64,000 nucleotides of DNA from Stentor coeruleus (lineage: Eukaryota; Ciliophora; Heterotrichea; Heterotrichida; Stentoridae). Each line of letters opens with the position of its first letter. Position 1 is the stretch's first letter. A program made the translations under genes and the position numbers. Below, in pieces: positions 31,222-43,253 of the stretch. The notes below the pieces were generated by a model. It was not told the DNA's origin, did no database searches, and worked only from the letters and a program-made list of their open reading frames with translations. Location of the stretch: assembly GCA_001970955.1 (NCBI GenBank), contig MPUH01000097.1, positions 45,591 through 109,590 on the forward strand, in the 5' to 3' direction.

Positions 31222-31804
31222 TTTTCTATTTCTGAGCGATTCTATAAGTTATTTTATAATAAGTCTGTAGTCATAATAATCAATTTCTTCGCTTATCACA
31301 TAAGTTTGTTAAATTTTTGTATTTTAAGTTGATTTCTACATACTAAATGGTGGGTATTTTCTATATTTGACTATCATTTTATATATTTATGGAAAAATAA
31401 TTGAAGTATGGATTTAGCTTCTTCACAGTTTACATTGAGTATTCATTTGGCTGTCCATAAGAGAAAGGCTAGGGTTTTGACAAGAAGTTTTCTACAGAGC
31501 CAACTGAACTTTTGCAAGTGATTTCAAATTTTTTGAGTTGGATTGCTAGGAACTCTTTGAGAAGGAGTACTTAGGAATTGATAAGAGTTTTGAGTCTTCT
31601 TCAGCATTAAAATCTATGCTTCTTAGCTAAGGGTTGAGCTTGATTTTTTATAGGCGGGGAATAAATCATTGTGATACTATTTTATATTATTAATATATAT
31701 AATTTCCTTTAGTAAAAGTATCAACAACTCTTTTCACAATAATATATCCTTGCTCCCAATCAAAAACTTAAATTTTTCAATAATTCATTACAAAAATATA
31801 ATTT
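31222..31804. other. Intergenic region with a possible gene relic
   Basis: Mostly AT-rich. A degraded coding stretch may lie at 31408-31640 (separate entry). The right end is the C/A-rich 5' flank of the FHA gene. Confidence 0.35.
31408..31640 (+). pseudogene. Possible decayed coding fragment
   Basis: An ATG at 31408 opens 37 codons (MDLASSQFTLSIHLAVHKRK...) and stops at TGA. A shifted frame then reads on with protein-like composition (ASDFKFFELDC, TAG, ELFEKEYLGIDKSFESS). One frameshift and one nonsense codon are needed, and no 15/16-nt intron repairs them. Family unknown. Confidence 0.3.
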
Positions 31805-31810
31805 TTGAAA

Positions 31811-32716
31811 ATGGGAGTTGGGAACGTGGGATGCTGTGACAAAAACACAACCCTAAAAAACTCAGAAATCTCTGTGCAATCTGTGACCTACCGTGAAGGC
31901 AATGAAGACTATATTTTTTCTCCCAATACTATCTCCTTACCTAGAGGTCAAGCAGATTTTCAAGTTATCGATATGCTAAAGCGAATGAAAAAACTCAAAC
32001 ACCTTAAATTTTTCTATACACTAACTCTGAAAATTGTAAATTTACCAACACACGATTTGCTTATAATAAAACCAACCGGCTTGATTGAATCATCCCGGGG
32101 AACCTTGGACGGATATATTTTCTTTGGCTGCAAATATAAACAAGATGAGATAATAATCAATGACTACAAGCTTCCATTAAAAGATCCAGAACAAAGCCGA
32201 GATCTTCATGGTAGATTTTTTATGATATACTATAACCTTGATTCAGAGTCTTATTGGATTAAAGATCTTAATAAAGGTCCAGGGCTTTTTATAAGACTTG
32301 ATTTTGCTTTAGTTATGAAAGATGGGATGATTATCAACATTGGGAATAGTTTTTTGTTGTTTAATTTTAAAAGCAAGATTACTTCAAATCCTGAAGTTGA
32401 AATAAGGAAACTAGGAGATGATAATTATAGAGTGTAAGGATTAGGCAGGGATTTAAGTGGTCTTGATTGTGTGAGTGGAGTGATTATTGGACGAGGGCAT
32501 AACTGTAAGGTTAGAATAAGGGATGAGAGTTTATCTAAAAACCATGCAACACTGACTTATGCGCCAACTTCCGGGTGGATACTGGCTGATGGTGATATGT
32601 TGCATAATGCAAGTACTAATGGTACTTGGCTATATGCTTCAGAGGAGTTTGAGATTTATGATCAGATGTTTTTTAAGATTAGTCAAATTGTCTTTCAGGC
32701 TAATTTAACTAAATAG
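31811..32716 (+). CDS. FHA-domain protein with N-terminal lipidation motif
   Basis: Two exons; 296 aa from the ATG at 31811 (MGVGNVGCC, a possible myristoyl/palmitoyl start) or 298 aa from 31805 (MKMGVG). The intron is 32434-32448 (GTAAGGATTAGGCAG, phase 2). The C-terminal ~80 residues form a canonical forkhead-associated domain: GVIIGRGHNCKVRI, the core SLSKNHATL, then NASTNGTWL. FHA domains bind phosphothreonine peptides. The region before it (ESYWIKDLNKGPGLFIRL... GMIINIGNSFLLF) looks like a second, degenerate FHA fold without the Arg/Ser/Asn binding set. Likely a phospho-dependent adaptor at a membrane. Confidence 0.83.
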
Positions 32717-33043
32717 TGTTATTTTTTGTTATAAATGCGATTAGATTAGGAATTTTTGGTAAGTTGGAGGCTAAGTTTTAATAGATTTTTTTTGGGTTTT
32801 TGAGGATTTGGTATAATAAGGTGTTATTATATAATGATGATTATTTGATGAATGCTTTAATTAAATTGTGGGTTCAAGAAAGCAGATTTATGATTTTGTG
32901 TGTTTATATGTTAGGATTCATTTTTGTTATCTTTATTAAAACTAACTTAAAAATATTTATGAAGTTTAAAATTTATTTGTTAAGAATCTTTGCATTATGG
33001 AATTAACACTCTTAGATTGATTTTAAATATAATTTCCATACTA
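32717..33043. other. Intergenic region
   Basis: G/T-rich 3' flank then AT-rich sequence. A 68-codon ORF (32800-33006) is hydrophobic AT-rich sequence without family resemblance, and I do not call it. Confidence 0.35.
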
Positions 33044-35245
33044 ATGAATAAATTTTCCAAGAAATCCGATCCAACTAAAGAATCTACAGAGACAAACCGC
33101 ATTTACTTAGAAGATAATCCAGAATATTCAGGGCTTTCCATCAACTTCAAAAACTCCCGATTCCAAGACTTCTATATTGATCCTCTTTACAAATTCCCAA
33201 GTTTACTTAATTTCCCGTTGCCACCAATACTTGTAGACTGTGATTGTTTCCAGCCTGACTCAGTTAAAATATCAGATTTTTTTGAAAGCCTCAAAGCAAA
33301 AAGTCCTTTCAAAAAAGGTTCGCAAGTAGACCTCAAAGATTCTTTCCTTCAAGCTGAAGGTCATGTGCCACAAAATTCAATAAACACGAGCAGTTTAGAC
33401 TTGTTTACAGACAATTATATATCGCTAGAGAGCTATAATTTCAATTCATTTAGCTCAATTTACACTGATCATGCTAAGGAGTCTATGACTAACACAATGA
33501 GCATATGTGAAAAGCCACTTACAAAAAACGAATTTATGAATAAACAAGAAGATTCTGTGTTTTTAAAAATCTTACAAATAAGTCCAGAATGCTCTAAACA
33601 AAGACTTTCAGAGAAAAAAATCAACTCAAAAATGAATTTTTCAAACTTAGATGGGTCGATCGATGATGGGAGTAAGCGATTGTATCAAAAACCTGAAGAC
33701 CAGACAGAAATCCTTAGCAATGATGAAGCGATTTTCACAGGCATGAGGACTGATGAGAGTATAAAAAAGAATCCATGCTTAGTCGAACTTATACCAGAAG
33801 GAGAAAACGAAAATAGTTGGCTTATGTATAAGTCTATGGATGCACTACAAAAAGCAAGCTTAGTGCATATAATAACAGAAGAAGATGAGCTTTCATCACC
33901 TGGCGATGAAGGTCCTTTAATGGTAGACTCAGGACGTCTATTCCTTAAGGGAACTGCATCTAAAGCTAAGCTTTCTGAAGTCACCTCCTCATTTGGGGTA
34001 ATAAGGAAAGTGTCCCCTAAAATCCTTTCTGACTCTTCAGATTTCATATTAAGCACTGTACCCGACATCAAGCTTTCAATAGATTTCCCTGACCCTTTAT
34101 CCCCATTACTAAAAAAACTTGTATTTATAGAGCAAAACCATAACAAAGGGGTTATTATATACTCAATCAGCACATCTGGTTTCGGGTCATCATTAGCCAT
34201 AGAATTCTCATCAGAAGACAAAAACACACAGATTTTTCCAGTTCCAAAAGACCCTGACAACAATATGCTATATGGACTCATGTCCAGTACCTCACTTAAT
34301 ATCCTTTTACAACTACAAGTCATATGGATATCTTGTGGATTTGAGCATATCGCCGCTGTTACTAACAATGGAAAAGTTCTCACTTGGGGCCATGGCTCAT
34401 CAGGATGTTTAGGTCATGGCAATAAAGAAAGTTTATATGTTCCATCTTTAATAGAATCTTTATCATCACAAAATATTGTATATATTGAATGCGGAGGATA
34501 TCATAATGCAGCAATTACTGGACAAGGACATGTTTGGGTGTGGGGTAGAGGAGATGTGAACCAGCTTGGAATTGATTATTATAAATTGTGTAAAGATGAA
34601 GTTGGATTTGTATCTTTGTCTCCAATAAAAATTGATGATCTTATTGATAATAGTATTGTTATTAAAGGGCTTGCATGTGGAGAGGCACATACTTTGTTGC
34701 TTGATTCAGAGGGTAGAATATATTCATTTGGATGGGGAGATGATGGGCAATTAGGTATAGAAAATGATATTTCTATGAGTTCGTTTGTATTAAAAAACAT
34801 GAATATCATCCAATCAATTCCTTTAAAAGTTGTTAAAGTCAGTGCAGGGTGTTTGTTTTCTGCTTGCATTGATGAAATTGGTCAAGTTTATGTTTGGGGA
34901 AATGGTGAACAGGGACAACTTGGGCAGGGGCAGAGTGTTAAAAGACTTGATAAACCAAAAATTGTATCAAAATTACATGATGAGTTTATTGTTGATATCG
35001 TTTGCGGAGAAGGTTATGCATTAGCTGTTAGTCAGGAAGGGAAAGCTTTTGCTTGGGGACAAGGAATTGCTGGATTTTTTAAAGATGATAAATTGTATCC
35101 TCCTGGAAGTGATATTATATGTTTTGTCCCTAGATTTGTTTCCTACGTTAAAAACACTCAAGAATATTTGTTGAAATGCCCTTCTAGAGATAGTTTTGTT
35201 GAATCTTTATGCGATAGGAATAAGATATTTGAAGGTTGTGGATAA
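33044..35245 (+). CDS. RCC1-repeat protein
   Basis: 733 aa from the ATG at 33044 (MNKFSKKSDP); an upstream in-frame ATG at 32990 adds an AT-rich leader that I judge untranslated. The first ~430 residues are Ser/Asp-rich and probably disordered. The C-terminal ~300 residues carry at least five RCC1 repeats: CGFEHIAAVTNNGKVLTWG, CGGYHNAAITGQGHVWVWG, CGEAHTLLLDSEGRIYSFG, AGCLFSACIDEIGQVYVWG, CGEGYALAVSQEGKAFAWG. Such repeats build a beta-propeller used for Ran/small-GTPase exchange or protein binding. Five to six visible blades and no other catalytic domain suggest a binding protein rather than RCC1 itself. TAA stop. Confidence 0.88.
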   Translation: MNKFSKKSDPTKESTETNRIYLEDNPEYSGLSINFKNSRFQDFYIDPLYKFPSLLNFPLPPILVDCDCFQPDSVKISDFFESLKAKSPFKKGSQVDLKDSFLQAEGHVPQNSINTSSLDLFTDNYISLESYNFNSFSSIYTDHAKESMTNTMSICEKPLTKNEFMNKQEDSVFLKILQISPECSKQRLSEKKINSKMNFSNLDGSIDDGSKRLYQKPEDQTEILSNDEAIFTGMRTDESIKKNPCLVELIPEGENENSWLMYKSMDALQKASLVHIITEEDELSSPGDEGPLMVDSGRLFLKGTASKAKLSEVTSSFGVIRKVSPKILSDSSDFILSTVPDIKLSIDFPDPLSPLLKKLVFIEQNHNKGVIIYSISTSGFGSSLAIEFSSEDKNTQIFPVPKDPDNNMLYGLMSSTSLNILLQLQVIWISCGFEHIAAVTNNGKVLTWGHGSSGCLGHGNKESLYVPSLIESLSSQNIVYIECGGYHNAAITGQGHVWVWGRGDVNQLGIDYYKLCKDEVGFVSLSPIKIDDLIDNSIVIKGLACGEAHTLLLDSEGRIYSFGWGDDGQLGIENDISMSSFVLKNMNIIQSIPLKVVKVSAGCLFSACIDEIGQVYVWGNGEQGQLGQGQSVKRLDKPKIVSKLHDEFIVDIVCGEGYALAVSQEGKAFAWGQGIAGFFKDDKLYPPGSDIICFVPRFVSYVKNTQEYLLKCPSRDSFVESLCDRNKIFEGCG

Positions 35246-35808
35246 GATAGTAATTAATAGTTGTTTTTATAGATAATTAGAATTTTTATGTTTTAAGAGA
35301 TAAACTTTTATGTTGTTGATAAGATCTAATTAGTGATGTTTTTTATTTTTTTTCATTTTAGTGTAAGAATCATGAAATTTATGTGCGCTTTTTATATGGA
35401 TTGTGTGGATTATTAATACTTTCCTTTTTGCAGTTTTTGATATATAATAATTATAATTTTTTATTAGTAAGAGAGTTTTAATAATGAATATAATATAGTT
35501 ATTTAATATCTAATAACAAATAGCTCTTTAATATGCAATTTTACTTTTATTTATCTCTTGCATATCAGTATTCTAAAATTAATAAAAATTAGCAATGACA
35601 AAATTGAAATAACCTCAATACAATAATATCTCTACATTAAACCATTATTTTCCCTTAAAAATCCTCCTCTTTTCGCTTAAAACCTTCCCATCTTATCTTT
35701 CGCCATCAAAAATTTCTGCTAGCCTACCTCCAACTCAAATCCCCTTCCCTAGCCCAAATTCATTTTCTTCATAAATCTTAAAACACTTCTTCATAAAAAA
35801 TATTAAAA
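35246..35808. other. Intergenic region
   Basis: Left end G/T-rich, right end (35630-35800) C-rich and G-poor on the + strand, pointing to the + strand gene that follows at 35809. No other feature. Confidence 0.35.
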
Positions 35809-36318
35809 ATGGTTTCCCTATCTTACTTCGACGAGCATCTAGCCTGGCAACAACGTGTCCAAAAGGAAATCTCCACTGCATATCGTATAAAGTAATCCAT
35901 AAGCAGTCCTCAAACCCAAAATACCAATACCAAACTCATATACAAAATCGTCCCTAATGACCTACCTTCTACTCATCCATCTTCCAGACAACAGTTATTA
36001 CCAAATGTTGGTAATCTCAACGTCTATGCTGAAGTCAGAGGAAAATACTCAAGGCCAGCTTTCAACCAAAGCCCATTAGATTTACCTCAAGTAAAATCTC
36101 GGACATCAGTATCAGTAATAAGCCATGGGCGAAGTAGGAATACCTCAATTGGTAAAGAAAGTTCAATAATCGAAGACGCTGAAGGAAAAAGCATACAAGA
36201 GCTTCAGAAAATGCTCAGACAAGAAAGACTTGTAATCCCTACATAGCGAAGAATGCTTGCAGAAAGAGAACTTAAAAGAAAAGCCTTTGAAGAAAGCCAA
36301 AATTCTGAAAAATGCTAA
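35809..36318 (+). CDS. Small hypothetical protein split by two 15-nt introns
   Basis: 159 aa in three exons: 35809-35891, 35907-36231 and 36247-36318. Introns are GTAATCCATAAGCAG (35892-35906, phase 2) and GTAATCCCTACATAG (36232-36246, phase 0). Removing them gives one clean frame from MVSLSYFDEHLAWQQRVQ to a TAA. The introns break it into short open stretches. The N-terminus and C-terminus (QELQKMLRQERL, RRMLAERELKRKAFEES) are helical and charged; the middle is Pro/Ser/Asn-rich. No family recognised. The C-rich 5' flank supports a real gene. Confidence 0.7.
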
Positions 36319-36459
36319 AACTAAACTTAATATAAGCTAAAAAAGCAAATTTAGCAACAAGATTTTTAGGTGGATTAGCGTTACTTATCCTTCGATTCAC
36401 ACTAACTTCTCTTGGCCTACGACTACACCTTGCTGATTCTTCCTACCTACTCGATTATT

Positions 36460-36965
36460 CTAAATCATGTCAGCAAGTTTTAAAAAAGCTTCTTCAACAT
36501 TATCCCCAGTCCTCGCACTTATATGATAATGAGATGCATTTATCATTTTCACATATTCTAAGCTGTGGCATCAGGAAGGTCTCTTTTATATTCTAAATCT
36601 GACTTGTTTCCTACTATAGCCATTTGTATACCTTCTTCACCTTGCATAGAAAGTTTACTCGCCCATCTGATTACAGTTTCAAAACTTTGTTTTTCGGTGA
36701 TATCATAGACTAATATTACTCTAAGAGCACCACGATAGTAATTTGGGGTAACTAATTGGAAGCGTTCTTGACCAGCTGTGCCCCATATGTTTAGTCTGAT
36801 ATCTCTCCTTTTAATCACTATGAGTTTGTTTATATTGCTTACATCTTCAATTGATTTGTGAGATGTGTGAAATTTATTTAGAGTATATCTGGTTATGAGA
36901 CTGGTTTTCCCAACATTTTCTTCGCCAAAAGTTATGATTTGAAAATTTTCTTGATTTGATACCAT
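36460..36965 (-). pseudogene. Rab-family GTPase, frameshifted and degenerate
   Basis: Reads leftward from ATG 36965. The first 135 codons are Rab-like: P-loop GEENVGKTSL, then IWGTAGQERFQ, YYRGALRVILVYDITEKQSFE and the guanine motif GNKSDL. The frame then stops at a TAG (about 36558). One base out of frame, the missing part continues (YVKMINASHYHISARTGDNVEEAFLKLADMI) to a TAG at 36460-36462. No 15/16-nt intron fits the junction, so a 1-base loss is implied. The invariant Asp of the WDTAGQ motif is Gly, the switch-I Thr position is Ser, and no C-terminal prenylation Cys is seen. I call it a pseudogene or GTP-binding-defective relic; a local sequencing error is the alternative for the frameshift only. 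Confidence 0.75.
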
Positions 36966-37976
36966 TTTCCAAGAAGAATAATGTGCAAGATTATGAAAGA
37001 TGTCTTAGGTTTGGAAGAAATTTTTTTATAAGGATATAGGTTTTAAAGGGCAATAGTGCGATTTTCTTGAAGTTTGATTAGATATTGAGTGATCTTTTTA
37101 ATAAGATTGTGAATTAGCATTCTTTAATGCATTGATTTACAGCATCGTAGTAACTCCGCTTAATATTAGGATTTGAGTAGTTTTGAACCTTGATATATAG
37201 ATACTCTAAGATTTCTGACATGCTTTTTTCACGCATCAGAAAATAGTATTCTATCTTTTATTTTATAAATCTCATGGAAGAATCAAAACTTGTGATTCAT
37301 TATCCATCAAGTATTTAATAGTATATTTTTTATCTTTGAAAATCTCTATTATATAAAATACTCAGCTGCATTAATATGTTTGATTATTTTATGATATGCT
37401 TAGGCATATTAGATAAAATAATTTCTGGTAGGTCGCACTCTCTCAAGGATAACCAAAATTTAAATACTTGGGTTTATGCTTTAAAAAATATGATGGATAT
37501 TATATAGTATTACTTAATGTGGATATATTTTAGCTTTTTTGAATAAGGTGTTGCTATATATACTTTCTACAAATATTTTCGTAAAATAATTAATACCTAA
37601 AAAAATATCTGTATGATCCATCAGCTTTCTATGCTTTTAAATCATAACAAATTATTTAGATAAAAATCTTGTAATCTTTATCTCTACAATCAATTACTCT
37701 AACCAAAATAATGACTCATAAATAAAAATCCAAAACAGCGTTACCTTATTATGTTTTACATATAAGACTCAACTTTATATCATATCTTAAATATAAATTT
37801 CCTCTAAAAGCCAAGCAAAAATATAAAAATTCTCAAATTCTTCTTATAAACTCATATTCAAGTCTTCCCTTTAACTAAATTATTATAATTAGAAACCTAA
37901 ACAGTTTTAAGGCTTTTAAACACAATCATGATATTAAAAACCAAGGTTTTACCATGAGAAATGATTTTTCATATAA
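36966..37976. other. Long intergenic region, nothing recognised
   Basis: About 1 kb of AT-rich DNA between the Rab relic and the large PDE gene. No ORF, RNA gene, tandem repeat or strong hairpin was recognised. The composition becomes C/A-richer towards the + strand PDE gene. Confidence 0.4.
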
Positions 37977-40900
37977 ATGAATGATAACAGCATGAAAAAG
38001 CTCTATCGAAGATTTACAGGATTATCATCCCAGAGCAAAGCTTCCTATGGGCTCCCCTCATCTAGAAACCCTTCTGAATCACTACAAATGAAAGAATTTG
38101 AATACTTGGCCAAAATAATAAACCCAAAAACCTGCTCGAAAAAAACTTTTTATAGTATTTCTGGCAGTCTCTTTGCTTTAAAAACTAATGCTTGCTGGGT
38201 CGAACTGTTTTTGTTAAAGAAAAATAAGCTCAAAGTATGTGGAGAACACCAAGGACTAAGATTTTTAGAGCTTGACGATAAAGAAAGTTTGCCTGCTTAC
38301 GTTGCTGTACACAAAGAGCCTGTCATAGTAACTAACCCTCATACATCCGTGTTCCTAAAAAGTTTTCGAACAAGCATCAAAGGAATTTCAGCTTTAACCC
38401 TAAGAGAAATTAAACTAACATGCACAGCTTGTGTGCCATTATTCGTAAGAGATAGCTAGGATAACGAAAAACAACTTTACGGCTGTGTCCAATTATACAA
38501 TAAAATTGATGCAAACCGATGCCAAACTTTCTTCACTGAAGATGACCTTGAAAAAGTGAATTCCACAGGGATTGTCATTGGTGAAATCCTCAAAACTCAT
38601 CTTGAATATTCAAGCCTAAAACAGAAAAATTTTAAACTTATCAAAATCCTTGACCAACAAAACTCCTTGTGGTCAGCTTCAAACTCTTTATACAAACGCC
38701 AAAACACTTTATATAAACTTATAGACATATTATCATCACAGAAATTCATTGATAGGATTTTATTAAAGCTTATAACAAAAGTTATGCAATGCACAGATTT
38801 GGCTTTGTTTTTGTGTCATGATTCTAAAATAAAACTATATGAAAGTTATGGAAAAAATGGGCAGTATGAGATTTTGAGTAATCTTATTGAATATTCATGT
38901 TTTGTATTGAAAAAAGCACTTAACATTAGGGATTTAAGTGTGGAACCATTGGTGAATTGTGATTTGAACAAGTATTCGAGCTGCTTGATTGTCCCTGGGG
39001 TTTTCAAATCTGGTCAAGCTTATGTGTTGTGCTTTTTGAAGACTCAGAAGGATTTTTTAAATGTGGATTTGAAGTATGCTGAGAAAATCATGGATTCAAT
39101 AAAGAATATTAACTTTTTGATGTTAGGGGGAAAAGGTAGGATAAATTTAACGGATTTCAGACAGGAATGCAACTTGCTGCAGAAGTTCTCTATACCTTCG
39201 TATTTGGAGTTTTATGATTTTTATACATTTTTCAGTGAAATTAAAGAGAAACTTATTGATATTGTCGAATTGAGCTCTTGCAGTATATATGTTGCTGATC
39301 AAATTACTGATGAACTTTGGACGCAAAATTCAAGTTCGTCTAGTAGCCTGTTTTTCCCTTATTCAGCAAATACTCTTATAGGGTACACTTATATGCATAA
39401 TCAGATTATTATTTTGCCAAGCAACTCAAATTATGAGCTTTCTGACTGTGATGCTTTTAAAGATAAATTTGTACTTTCGTTGCCAATTAGGTCAAATAAA
39501 TTTAAAAATCCAGTTCTTGGAGTTATTATTTGTATTAAAAAGTCGAAAGCTTTTACAGATAGTGACTCTTGGGTCTTAGAAAAGTACTCAGAAAGTATTG
39601 CTAATGCTTTAGAAAACATTTATATAAGCAACTTATCTTCGATCAACCTCAATACCCCAATATTCAGTAATAATGCATCACCTTGCAACTCTCCAAGAAG
39701 TTTATTCAGAGCTATAAATATGAGGAATTCAGATATTACAAAAATCGACTTGAAAAAAGAATCTATAAATTTAGGAATTTTCATAAACGAACTACTTGAT
39801 TTTATGACAAAATCACTAAAAGAATTCCCTAAGATTGAAAAGTACTTTAAAATAGTAAAAGATTTGCAAGAGCCAAACGTTTTCATATCTAAGCTCCATA
39901 AAGCACTAGATTGCCAAAGATCTGAGCTTTATTTTGTTGCTGATTATAACTATAGGATTTCAAAATTAGGTCAAAGTAAAAGAATAGAAAGTAATGAGCT
40001 GGCCAAATATTGTATATTGAAAAAAAAATTTGCTTATGTATCAAGGGATAAAATTTATCCTAATGATGAAGGACTATCTCTTATTTGTAAAGATTTTTTT
40101 AAGACAGAAGGTGAAAAATCAATCATGATGATACCTGTGATGAATTCAAGTTCCTCAATAATCGGTGTTCTCGTTCTGCATAATTTTTTACAAGATCTAT
40201 CAGAGACTTCAATAGAGTGTCTAAAATCTTTAGGGGCTATAGTCGGAGCTTTATACTCACAAAAAGAACCTAAAATCTGGGAGAATTTAACAGAGAAAAA
40301 TCGTAGTCAATATGTTCTGCAGCAATGGTCAAAGACTATTATAGAAGTCTCAAAATCTTGTATTTCCAATATGATCAGTTGCAAAAATTCAATCTGCGCT
40401 TTGAAAACTGAACATGATTTGGATAAAATTTTAAAAATTGGTATGACTATCCTATCAGCATCAACAATATCAAGTAAAAGTTCGTTAAAAATATACAAAA
40501 ACAATAAACTTATTAAAATAACATGCCAAGAAATACTAATCAAAGATATTTCTCATAATAAACTTCAAAAATTTAAGACTTATTCAAACCAAAAATCATA
40601 TTCTCGGATTTTCCAATCCTCTCAATCCGCATATTACTTCCCAATATCTAGCAAAACCATATTCGGCTATTTAAAAATCTCAACTTTAAAGTCTATGCTC
40701 AAAGAGACCTCTAAAAAATTCGCGACAATAAGCCAAAATCATATTTTCTTACTGCAAGATCTATGCACTTTTCTTCCAGGATTTTTCCAAGAGTATCCCT
40801 CTGTAAGCCTTGAATCCCGAAGCAAACTATCAAATTTTTTCCAGATAATTGCATTCAAATATTCTCCTTCAAATCTCTACCTAGCAGTGCAAACAGCTAT

Positions 40901-42950
40901 AAAAAGCCTTGTCAATAGTGAAAGGGCCATTGTTTACATATATGAAGAGGGTAAATTTTCAATCCCAGAGCAAGGTGCTGATATGGAAATCCCATCAAAC
41001 TTTTCTATATCCGAAGACCAAGTTCTACTAAATGAAGTCATGGCTTCAAATAGTAGTATCAACCTAGAAAATGCATATGAAGATACAAGATTTGATACTC
41101 AGCTAGATAAAATCACAGCCTATAAAACCCTTAGTCTTTTATGCGTAGGACTAAATTATGCAGGTCAAAAAATAGGCTGCATTGAGGCAATAAATAAGTT
41201 TACAGGGACATTTACTCATAATGATCAAGAACTATTAGAAAACTTTAGCGAAATTGTTAGTGTTATGCTGCAAATTATAAACACTCTACAAAAAAACCTA
41301 GAAGATCATTTCCAATTACTTGCTATATCAAATTCTATGCAAAGCTATAATCTAGTGTTCAGTGATTCAGGGAAGATAGTTTACTGTAATAAACCAACTG
41401 AAGGGATATTTGATAAGACTATTGAAGAAGTTAAGGATTTGATGTATAATGAATGGATGAGACCTAATGAAGGGCTTATTGATGATATGATGTCGGTGTT
41501 TAATGGAGAGAATAATGGAATTAGGAAGGTTTCTCAGAAAATTAGGAAAAGTGAGAATGATTCAGCTTTTACGACTGTGAATTATAGGATTTCATTACTT
41601 GATCATTTTTCTCATGAGTATTTTTCTGCGGTTTTACTTAGTATTGAAGATGCTTCGGCTATTGAGAGTTTGTATAATGAGTTTAAAACGGTACAAGAAA
41701 ATGTTAGGGAGTTTGTTTCGCCGTTGAGACTAGAGACAAAACTACAAAAGTCTTTGAAAGCTTTGAGTTTGATTGAGAAAGGAATTGATAACGCAGAGAT
41801 TAAAGAGAGCCTTAGTCAAATTATTAGCAGTTTGCAGGGTGGGCATTTGAAAAAACCTACTCTACTAATCAATGGATCAGATAAAGATATGGCGAAAATT
41901 ACATCAATTCTAGACATGCCAATGGACTTAAACCTACAAAAAAGCATATCCATGCTAGATGGCCTTGACGAAATGATAGTACTAGACTCCAGGATTTCAC
42001 TTGAAGACCTTCGTAACTGGGAATTAAACGCATTCCAAATTGAAGACCAATTCGAGTATATCTACTGTATGCTTAACGACTTTGACTTAATTCGTCACTA
42101 TAAAATAAAAAATACAACCTTGTTCAACTTCATCACAAAAATCAAAGACAAATCCAACTTCTGGAACAATCCCTTCCATAATTTCAGACATTGCTTTAAT
42201 GTAATGCATGGAGTTTACATGCTTTTAGCCAGTACAACAGCAGGAAGCTATTTCACAAGCCTTCAAATTTTCGGTTTACTAATCGCCTCAATCTGCCATG
42301 ACGTTGATCATAGAGGCCGGACCAACATGTTTGAAGTATTTTCCCAATCAGAACTAGCAAATAGATACCATGACAAAAGTGTTCTGGAAAGGCATCATGC
42401 TGCTGTGACCTTCTATACACTACACGAAGAAGGTTGCAATGTCCTTGAAGCTCTCAACCGAGAAACTTATATGCTTATAAGAAAAACAATAATATCAGCA
42501 ATTCTAGCAACAGATATGGCTAAGCATTTAAGAATATTAGATGAAATGAACACAAGGTTCAAACAACTTGGGGAGAAAAAAATGGGCAGTTTAGAAAATG
42601 ATGCTGATAAACTTGGGCAATTCTTTGTCCATTGTGGAGATTTGTGGCACCCTTGCAAACCATACAGTATATATGAAGTTTGGTCTATACTTGTATGCCA
42701 AGAGTTTAGTGATCAGTATCAAGAAGAGATGAAACTTGGAGTACCACTGACAAGCTTTATGAAAGATTTGGATAAGCCCAAAGTATATTATGGTAATGAA
42801 ATCGGGTTCCTTACTTATGTTGTCAAGCCCTTATGGGAATGTTGTCAGTTATTTTTGTCTCCAGATATTGACAGGCTTGTTGAAAATATTAATCATAATA
42901 TTGAAATTATGAAAAAGAAGCAGGCTGAATGGAAAGAAGCTGAAGAGTAG
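37977..42950 (+). CDS. GAF-domain cyclic nucleotide phosphodiesterase, 1652 aa
   Basis: Two exons joined across 38445-38459 (GTAAGAGATAGCTAG, phase 0). The C-terminal ~330 residues are a class I PDE catalytic domain: NPFHNFRHCFNVMHGVYML, the signature HDVDHRGRTN starting at His1436, LERHHAAVTF, ILATDMAKHL and the later metal Asp in HCGDLWHPCKP. Upstream lie several GAF-like sensor modules, for example the N-terminal one ending VPLFDNEKQLYGCVQLYNK and another with LLCVGLNYAGQKIGCIEAIN. A PAS-like segment (NLVFSDSGKIVYCNKPTEGIF) lies between the last GAF and the catalytic domain. GAF domains often bind cGMP or cAMP and regulate PDEs. The catalytic site is complete. It is unusually long for a PDE (typical 500-950 aa). 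Confidence 0.93.
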
Positions 42951-43022
42951 TATTTAAAATATACGCTTAAAGTAATAAATGAAGGTTTTTAAGATGAGAT
43001 ATAGAGTTTTATATAGGATGGG

Positions 43023-43244
43023 TTAGTTGTAGTACATTTCTAAGCTCATGCCGTCATGAATTTCATAGTCAGCTAGGGTTATGTGGTCTTTGAAGATGAT
43101 GTTGGCTTTTTGAAGTCTTATTTTATCTGGACGGGTGCCTATGTGCGCGGAGATGAGAAGCTTGAAGTCTCTAATAGTATCTGAAGGTAAGCACTTGACT
43201 CGCACTTTGTGTCCTAGGCGATCGTTGCAGATAACTTCAATCAT
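43023..43244 (-). CDS. UBL5: Ubiquitin-like protein UBL5/Hub1
   Basis: 73 aa from the ATG at 43244 ([18 protein letters not shown]), matching the length and start of UBL5/Hub1. An in-frame ATG three codons upstream (43253) would add MER. The conserved core [19 protein letters not shown] and the ending [15 protein letters not shown] follow UBL5, including the Tyr-Tyr plus one residue C-terminus instead of a di-Gly. Hub1/UBL5 is not conjugated; it binds the spliceosomal protein Snu66 and modifies splice-site choice. It is of interest in a genome with 15-nt introns. It converges with the PDE gene, leaving only 72 bases. Confidence 0.97.
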   Translation of the reverse strand: MIEVICNDRLGHKVRVKCLPSDTIRDFKLLISAHIGTRPDKIRLQKANIIFKDHITLADYEIHDGMSLEMYYN

Positions 43245-43253
43245 CCTCTCCAT

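Noticed and set aside
32800-33006. A 68-codon + strand ORF between the FHA and RCC1 genes
   Set aside because: Hydrophobic AT-rich text, no convincing start context, overlaps the probable RCC1 leader.
36558-36620. A possible mini-intron to repair the Rab frameshift
   Set aside because: There is no GT...AG unit of 15 or 16 nt with the A at the expected place near the junction.
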